Of a stretch of 64,000 nucleotides of DNA, positions 58,730 through 64,000 are shown piece by piece. The notes under the pieces are model-generated. The model ran no database searches, was not told where the DNA came from, and saw only the letters and a program-made list of their open reading frames with translations. The DNA comes from Melastoma dodecandrum. Taxonomy: Eukaryota > Streptophyta > Magnoliopsida > Myrtales > Melastomataceae. How positions within the stretch are numbered: the stretch's first letter is position 1; every line of letters starts with the position of its first letter. The stretch spans positions 868,001-932,000 of the forward strand of contig JARUPY010000395.1 in assembly GCA_029817715.1 (NCBI GenBank), read 5' to 3'. A program made the translations under genes and the position numbers.

Positions 58730-59041
58730 TTAGCCGATGGAGAAGGGGGCGGGTGTGGCCGAGGGGTGGTCTTCGCTGTCATCGGTTGCCGGATAGGACG
58801 GGTCGGAGATGACTTCCTGGAGATCGACATGAGGGGCTGCCGCGGCACCCATCTCGCCACCTCCCACGGGCTTGAACATGTACCACAGAGCAGCAACAGC
58901 AAAGCCAAGAATTATAAGTGCCAAGATAGAGATCCAAGCTATCTCGGCAGTCGGGAAATGTGGCGGGGCATGGAGACCGGGGTGACTCAGGGGAGACTCG
59001 ACTTCCGTCATCGCTAGCCACTTGTGTTCGTTTGGGCGCAA
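58730..59041 (-). CDS. Single-pass membrane protein module, open copy
   Basis: The only undisrupted copy of this module. The upstream end is open to 59041 without ATG. The first ATG is at 59011 (MTEVESPLSHPG), so either translation starts there (93 codons) or this is a downstream exon. A hydrophobic helix IAWISILALIILGFAVAALW lies at about residues 24-43 from that ATG. It is followed by FKPVGGGEMGAAAAPHVD and an acidic Pro/Ser/Thr-rich tail ending PAPFSIG. This predicts a type I-like or signal-anchor membrane protein with a short tail. Upstream on the same strand, a segment FNCPNPLNQEIIW ends at GTAAGA (59115), a possible preceding exon. No family recognised. Confidence 0.45.
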   Translation of the reverse strand: MRPNEHKWLAMTEVESPLSHPGLHAPPHFPTAEIAWISILALIILGFAVAALWYMFKPVGGGEMGAAAAPHVDLQEVISDPSYPATDDSEDHPSATPAPFSIG

Positions 59042-59048
59042 GGAGAGT

Positions 59049-60700
59049 GACAGGGGAGAAAAATCAGCGGAGGGTAGGGGTTAGAGAACAAGAAAGGATA
59101 TGAAAGTTTTCTTACCACGTCCAAAGGAAGGGAGTTGGTCCTCTATCCCAGATTATCTCCTGGTTGAGAGGGTTGGGACAATTGAATCCATTGGCGTTGG
59201 CAGGGGTGACTGATGACAAAATTAATTACCAACACGTGTACCCTCACACACGTTGTCCCACCACTGAAAATAAATGAAAGTATCACTGAAAATAAATAAG
59301 GAGATAGTTTAAGTCGGGTGGTCTCAATTAGGGCATAACTGACTGTCACATTATTTGCTCATGTCTTCCAAATTAAACCGACAAATTAAATAGCATGAAC
59401 TACAAAAGTTAACGTAAAGTGTTTCACCCCAAATCTGACTCTAAACATTTGATTTTGAAGCATAGCCAGAGACCATTTGCAAAGGAGACTAAAAGGGACT
59501 AAAACTTGATGATGATTAAATTTATTCGTTAACGTACATTATCGAAGCCGAGGCTAACCACGTGCCTGAAAGCTAGATGTAAATGAACAACCGATATAGT
59601 CGAACTGAACAGTTTATGGCATCGGTGGCAAATGTTTTTTCGATGTACGTTCGTAATTATCAATAATTGCTTCAACGTTCTTCGGCGGAGATTATGTTTA
59701 TCATTTTTAACATCTACGGGACACAGGCGGAAAGGAAATGCTCGTTGCCTTTTTTAAAATAAACTTACGAATGGATCCCCTTAGTACTCGTCGATGCCAG
59801 TTAACTCGTGACACAGATGTTATATCTTTGTCCTTACAAATATCAAAACGGCTGGCTAGCAGATGGAATATTTACTAGCTTTGCCATGGGTTGGGCTTTA
59901 GTGGACAATCACAAGCTGGTGGTACATACAATTGCATCGGCCAGCTTATTCTGGTTGGGATCAAGACGTGCAATATGGCGCTGGTCCAGCTCGAACAAGG
60001 TAAGAAATAAAGATGTCGCGTGTCCTCTTATTTAAGTAATATTACGAGAAAAACATGCCTCATTGTCTTGATGTAAAGGTCAATAAATTGATATGAACAA
60101 AAGCATTATGAAAGAAGTATTGTTATAAGTAGTTTGAAATATAACTTGCTTCGCATAGAGTTATAAGAAGTGTGGATATAACTCAATCAGTTCGATTAGA
60201 CAAAATTTGGCCTAAATGGGGCATTTTTTATCATTGTTTATGCACGAGAACTGCTCACCGCAGGAGATGATTTGTCTTTGTTATATATTGTCGTGTCTTT
60301 TTTTTGTGTCTAGTGGGTTCGATCAAGTCAATATAGGCAATTTCTTAGCCTTGACGAAACAAACCGGTCTCCTCGTACACAGTCAAACTCGAAGGTTTCC
60401 ACTCTGCTTCAGAAATCCGGTCTCCGTAACTCTGACCCTGTGGATGTAGTTGGCTAAGAGTAACAAGTCCGATTTTACTTGAGATCATCTTCTCCCAGTG
60501 TTTCATTAAATTATTTCAATTTTCGTGCCGTGATTTTCGCAGAATAACCATGTATGTGATTATGGTCAACGTCAAAGTTTAATTAAGTTTTAACTAAATC
60601 TTCCTTCACAGCTTATCCTTCTCATTAATATTTATGTCAACTGAATAATTTCTATAAAAAATAAATAAATACTTAGTGCGGACAGAAAACATGAAACCAC
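59049..60700. repeat. Second copy of the 5549-bp-spaced direct duplication
   Basis: See 53141-55150. It contains the coding-sequence-less Gnk2 unit (59539-60039) and a decayed relative of the 70-aa frame on the minus strand near 60310-60440 (VETFEFDCVRGDRFVSSRL). Confidence 0.85.
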
Positions 60701-61943
60701 CAAATCATTCATGAGAAAAAGTGTGATGGCTTTGGGAGTTCATTAATGTCAAACATAAGATTTTTACAATAAAGAAACAAGATTAACGGAGTTAATTTAT
60801 AGGCCATAAAATATGTTAAAAATGAAAAAAAAATGAAATGCATAGAATAAATGCATTTAACAGAACCTCATTGAATAACTCTCAAAATCAAATTACAAAA
60901 TAGAGTCGTGCTAATAAAGAAATTAAATGATTTATGAAATTAAGTTATAAGTTGCGATTAAATTTTAATAGATAAACTATAACTAATTTTAAAGCTTTCA
61001 TTACAAAAAAATAATTAGCAATAAAATATGACACTTTTTACATTCACGTACGGTATTTGCATGAGAATTTTAGGAATGAAAATTATCAAATGGTATTGAG
61101 AAAAACTTGTTAAATTATTTCCATCCCGTGAAAATTCCAAATTGCATCCCTATTTAAAATTCATCCTGAAAAACAATTATAACTTTTTATCTACTCAAAC
61201 CGGTGTAAAATACATCCCTCCAACGCTTAACTTGAGAGTTAAGTGACTCTCCTTGCACACGGAATACTACTGAAACACAATGTGACGGTTATTCTTGCTC
61301 CAGAATTTTGACACTAGAGATGCACTTGCAAAGTTTCTATGCGTAATCCTCGACTGGTATTTTGAATTTGAGACATTTTCTTTTAACTCTCTTTTCTACT
61401 TAATATTTAATTATAATGTCTTTTTGTTTTGGCTACTTAACATACTGATGTACTTTTTGATAATGTAGCATTATAGGGGTGAGATGTATTCGATCCAACT
61501 TTTTTGTATATCCAGCCATTATCCAGGAAAATATTAATGGAAGTTGAACTTGTTCTTAGATGCAATTCATCTCAGAATCTAATCTAGTATCAAGTGCGTT
61601 ACTCTATTTTGATATGCTACATGTTCCTCCGTGGATAACACACATACTTTAGCATTGTAAGGAAGCAAAAAATGAATGTGTTTTAATTTTTTTGTTTTTT
61701 ATTTTATGTTAAATAATATAATGTAAACCGAGCTTTCACTACCAACATAATTTTTTGGGTCAATTGATGAGGTTTCAACACGGCTTCAAATATGTAACGA
61801 AATTGTTTTGTTAGAGTGTGGGGCTTTCCTAGCGCTAGACCAAAGCTATCGTAAAAGTTAAAGGTGCAAAATCCATTTTATTATGCCTCAACATTTTGAT
61901 CAATGTCATTCTAAAGTTTTTGACAATCTAGATAGAACGGATT
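60701..61943. other. AT-rich DNA, then copy of the left-edge module
   Basis: 60701-61190 is AT-rich, related to 55160-55500. 61190-61660 is an inverted copy of 40820-41300. 61660-61943 is a direct copy of 1-610, including CCTAGCGCTAGACCAAAGCT. Confidence 0.5.
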
Positions 61944-62174
61944 TTGACAATCTGTTCGCTTGCTCGAGAAGTTAAAAGGGAGAAAAGAAGGCTAAATCAC
62001 GTTGCCACGATTGTTGGGTATGAAGAGCAAGTTCAAGAAACTAAGGAATTCGTACGAGAAAGAATTGAAGAAAAGGGATACATCCAATTAGAGATGGGAA
62101 CATCGTTATTCGGAATAAAACAATGGGCAAGTCATGATAAGCTTTTGCTTTCATTGAATCGTGATCAGTGGTGA
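61944..62174 (+). CDS. Conserved hypothetical frame (NRDQW family), open copy
   Basis: A 76-codon frame including RRLNHVATIVGYEEQVQETK, then EKGYIQLEMGTSLFGIKQW and the ending NRDQW. It is the least disrupted of at least five copies. The frame opens at a stop near 61926 and has no ATG before the conserved part (the nominal start is TTG), so it may be an internal or last exon. Charged and helix-prone. No family recognised. Confidence 0.3.
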   Translation: MTICSLAREVKREKRRLNHVATIVGYEEQVQETKEFVRERIEEKGYIQLEMGTSLFGIKQWASHDKLLLSLNRDQW

Positions 62175-62320
62175 GATGTTGCACTTTTTATCCTTCGTCC
62201 AATCATGATGGTTTGAGACTGTCACAATATTGGCTTATGTCCTCAGTTAAATAGCAATGAATATAAAAATTATCATTAGCTGATTCTAAACATTTTATTT
62301 TGAAGGGAGACCAGAGATTA

Positions 62321-62611
62321 TTAAAAATTGAATTCCTTGTGGAACTCAAGTCTAGATATGAACTCGAAATGAGTATGCGCCCCGAAAGAGGGTTGGTTGG
62401 AAACCACCTGGCTTCCTAGAGCCATGGTCTCCTCATTTGGGTCTACAGCCACATTCTGATCATCTCCGTCTAACGGAGGCGGAGGGTCGCGATTAGCCCA
62501 ACTCTTGGTATTTTTCGCCATCTGCAAGTACAGAAATTTTTCTCGTCTCCTACTGTGGTCGGAAAAAACGTGTTCGCGTCGAAAACGGATCACGTCGGAT
62601 ATATTTGGCAA
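62321..62611 (-). CDS. Hypothetical protein, low confidence
   Basis: 96 codons, with an internal ATG giving MAKNTKSWANRDPPPPLDGD. Polar and acidic, no membrane helix. It lies in sequence not duplicated elsewhere in the window. It could be the start of an unknown gene or a retroelement remnant. Confidence 0.2.
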   Translation of the reverse strand: MPNISDVIRFRREHVFSDHSRRREKFLYLQMAKNTKSWANRDPPPPLDGDDQNVAVDPNEETMALGSQVVSNQPSFGAHTHFEFISRLEFHKEFNF

Positions 62612-62903
62612 TTGGACTCACAGGGATTTAAATGTAGTCGCCAGAAAGATGAATTTCAATGAAAAATAAATGACTGTTACAGATTCAAAATTTCACAGGA
62701 GAAAACAAATGCTTACAGCCATTAAAGTAAAGTAAAAGCGGTAGGATGAATGGTGGTGACGTTGTAGACTTGCCGCCGGAGACGTACACTTGCTGCTTGC
62801 GCTGTAGACTTGCTACAGTGTGCCGTAGACTCGCTGACTCGGAAGGTGGAAACTGATCGCTGGAGCGTGATGGATGGAGAGTAGTCGAAGGTAGTGTCGG
62901 ATG

Positions 62904-63221
62904 TGGACGCCGAGGCTACGGTTGATTACCCTGGTAGTAGTGGAACGACGGCAGGAATGGTTGCCGGGGCTACGGTTGCTCGACCCGACGGTGGAGGTGC
63001 AAGTGGAGGTTGTTTGCCAAGACTACGGTTGCTCGTCCCGACGGTGGAAGTACAGGCGGAGGTTGTTTGCCGGGACTACGATTGCTTGTTCTGACGGTGG
63101 AAGTGCAGGCGGAGGGTGGTTGCCGGAACTACGGTTGCTCGTCCCGACGGTAGAAGTGATGGCGGAAGCTGGCTGTCAAGACTACGGTGGCTCGTCCTGA
63201 CGGTGGAGGTGATGACCAAAG
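62904..63221. repeat. 53-bp minisatellite, about 6 units, GC-rich
   Basis: Units start at 62904 (diverged), 62957, 63010, 63063, 63116 and 63169, each 53 bp. The core is GACTACGGTTGCTCGTCCCG followed by ACGGTGGAAGT. 53 is not a multiple of 3, so the same motif is read in three frames. The plus-strand open frames over it are by-products. GC content is far above that of the neighbourhood. Confidence 0.88.
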
Positions 63222-64000
63222 AACTCGTACGAATTCACCCAGACCGTGGTATCTACTAAATTCTAAGGGTGACGAGCAATGCAAAGCTGCTATTTGGCTG
63301 ATTGATCGTGTCTTTCTCAAAAAGAATCTGCTTTCGTTTATACTGAATCTGGCAATGCTGGAGGGTTGAACACGTTTGACACGTCCTCATATGACTTTCC
63401 CAAATCATGGCTTAATCCCAACTTCTTCCAGGGATCTCGGAGTCTGTTTGAGAAATATCCTATTATTTTCTCCGAATCATGTACTGTAAGATCGTGTGTA
63501 GAAACGTGTATCGACACGGGCTGTAGACTTATCGCAAGCCCACAACTTGACATGGGCCGTAGCCTTAGTGCAGGCGCCTTGCTATAGGTTGTAGACTTAA
63601 TACAGGCCCAAAATATTCTGATGTGTCAACAGGTATATGTTTAATTAACCATTTTCCTTATTTATTCATATATTAAGGATAAATATTAATCGTTATTTTA
63701 TAATAAATAAATAAATTATGGCATTGGATATCTTTGTATAAATGATTGCTTCTTCATTTAATTTCAATAGTAAAATTTTTGTAATTAGCTGAATAATTAA
63801 TTAAGTAATAATTACAGAAACTGAGCATCAAAGGCCAAGTGAGAGGTTTAAAAATCTTATTAGAATCGGACAAACCGGTGGAATTTCCTGATAGATGAAG
63901 ACAGCATGGTCTAAAATGTATGGCCAAGAGATCCTAAGAGGATCGACCTCTTAAGGAAATTCCAAAATCATCAGCATCAAAATCGTTCCAAAATCTTGAG
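63222..64000. other. Unrecognised sequence at the window end
   Basis: It includes repeated short phrases GTAGACTTA and CAGGCCCA (63520-63610) that may be LTR or tandem-repeat debris, and AT-rich sequence with TAAATAAATAAAT near 63705. No gene or element ends identified. Confidence 0.4.

Noticed and set aside
62894..63200. Two overlapping Gly/Val/Arg-rich frames as a repeat protein
   Set aside because: The 53-bp period shifts frame in every unit. No stable protein repeat results.
1..64000. CRISPR array, rRNA, tRNA or bacterial operon
   Set aside because: No regularly spaced short repeats with spacers, no tRNA cloverleaf or rRNA core was recognised. All signs are of plant nuclear DNA.

Overview
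The window is nuclear DNA from a flowering plant, probably a eudicot. It is AT-rich and gene-poor, carries Ty1-copia (Sirevirus-type) and Gypsy-type LTR sequences, has short GT-AG introns, and holds fragments of two plant gene families: neprosin (DUF239) and Gnk2/DUF26 secreted proteins. I cannot name the species. I see no bacterial operons, rRNA, tRNA or CRISPR. Nearly everything here is duplicated, inverted or broken. The only genes that look intact are short Gnk2-domain secreted-protein genes.

Layout. Bases 1-11709 continue at 22426-23824 and form one arm of a very large imperfect inverted repeat. Its partner arm is 30904-40802, and the spacer is about 7 kb. The repeat runs off the left edge of the window. 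The left arm is split by a full-length Sirevirus-like element on the minus strand (11710-22425, target-site duplication CATCT). The right arm keeps the matching empty site near 32336. The spacer holds a seven-exon neprosin pseudogene (25816-27449, plus strand) and a 2.06-kb solo LTR (28152-30215, TSD ATCAT). A second solo LTR of the copia type (5592-7529) sits in the left arm, and a truncated relic of it lies in the right arm.

From 41.5 kb to 62.2 kb the same modules recur in both orientations. 41570-46200 is a direct copy of the 37.5-41.3 kb part of the right arm. 43330-45157 and 47687-49400 form a second, smaller palindrome. 53140-55150 and 58720-60700 are a young direct duplication 5549 bp apart. 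The last 1.8 kb is unrelated and contains a GC-rich 53-bp minisatellite.

Gene content. Three Gnk2/DUF26 genes (4425-4889 minus, 37714-38115 plus, 42046-42510 plus) keep a signal peptide and all six cysteines. At least four further units keep the 5' and 3' flanks of this gene but lack its coding sequence. Neprosin appears as two long pseudogenes and several last-exon or first-exon fragments. A small single-pass membrane protein module occurs four times, once with an intact frame (58730-59041). Several other short frames are conserved between copies but belong to no family I recognise.

Inference: the locus is a tandem and inverted array of a neprosin plus Gnk2 neighbourhood that keeps rearranging. 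The secreted Gnk2 frame stays open while its neighbours decay.
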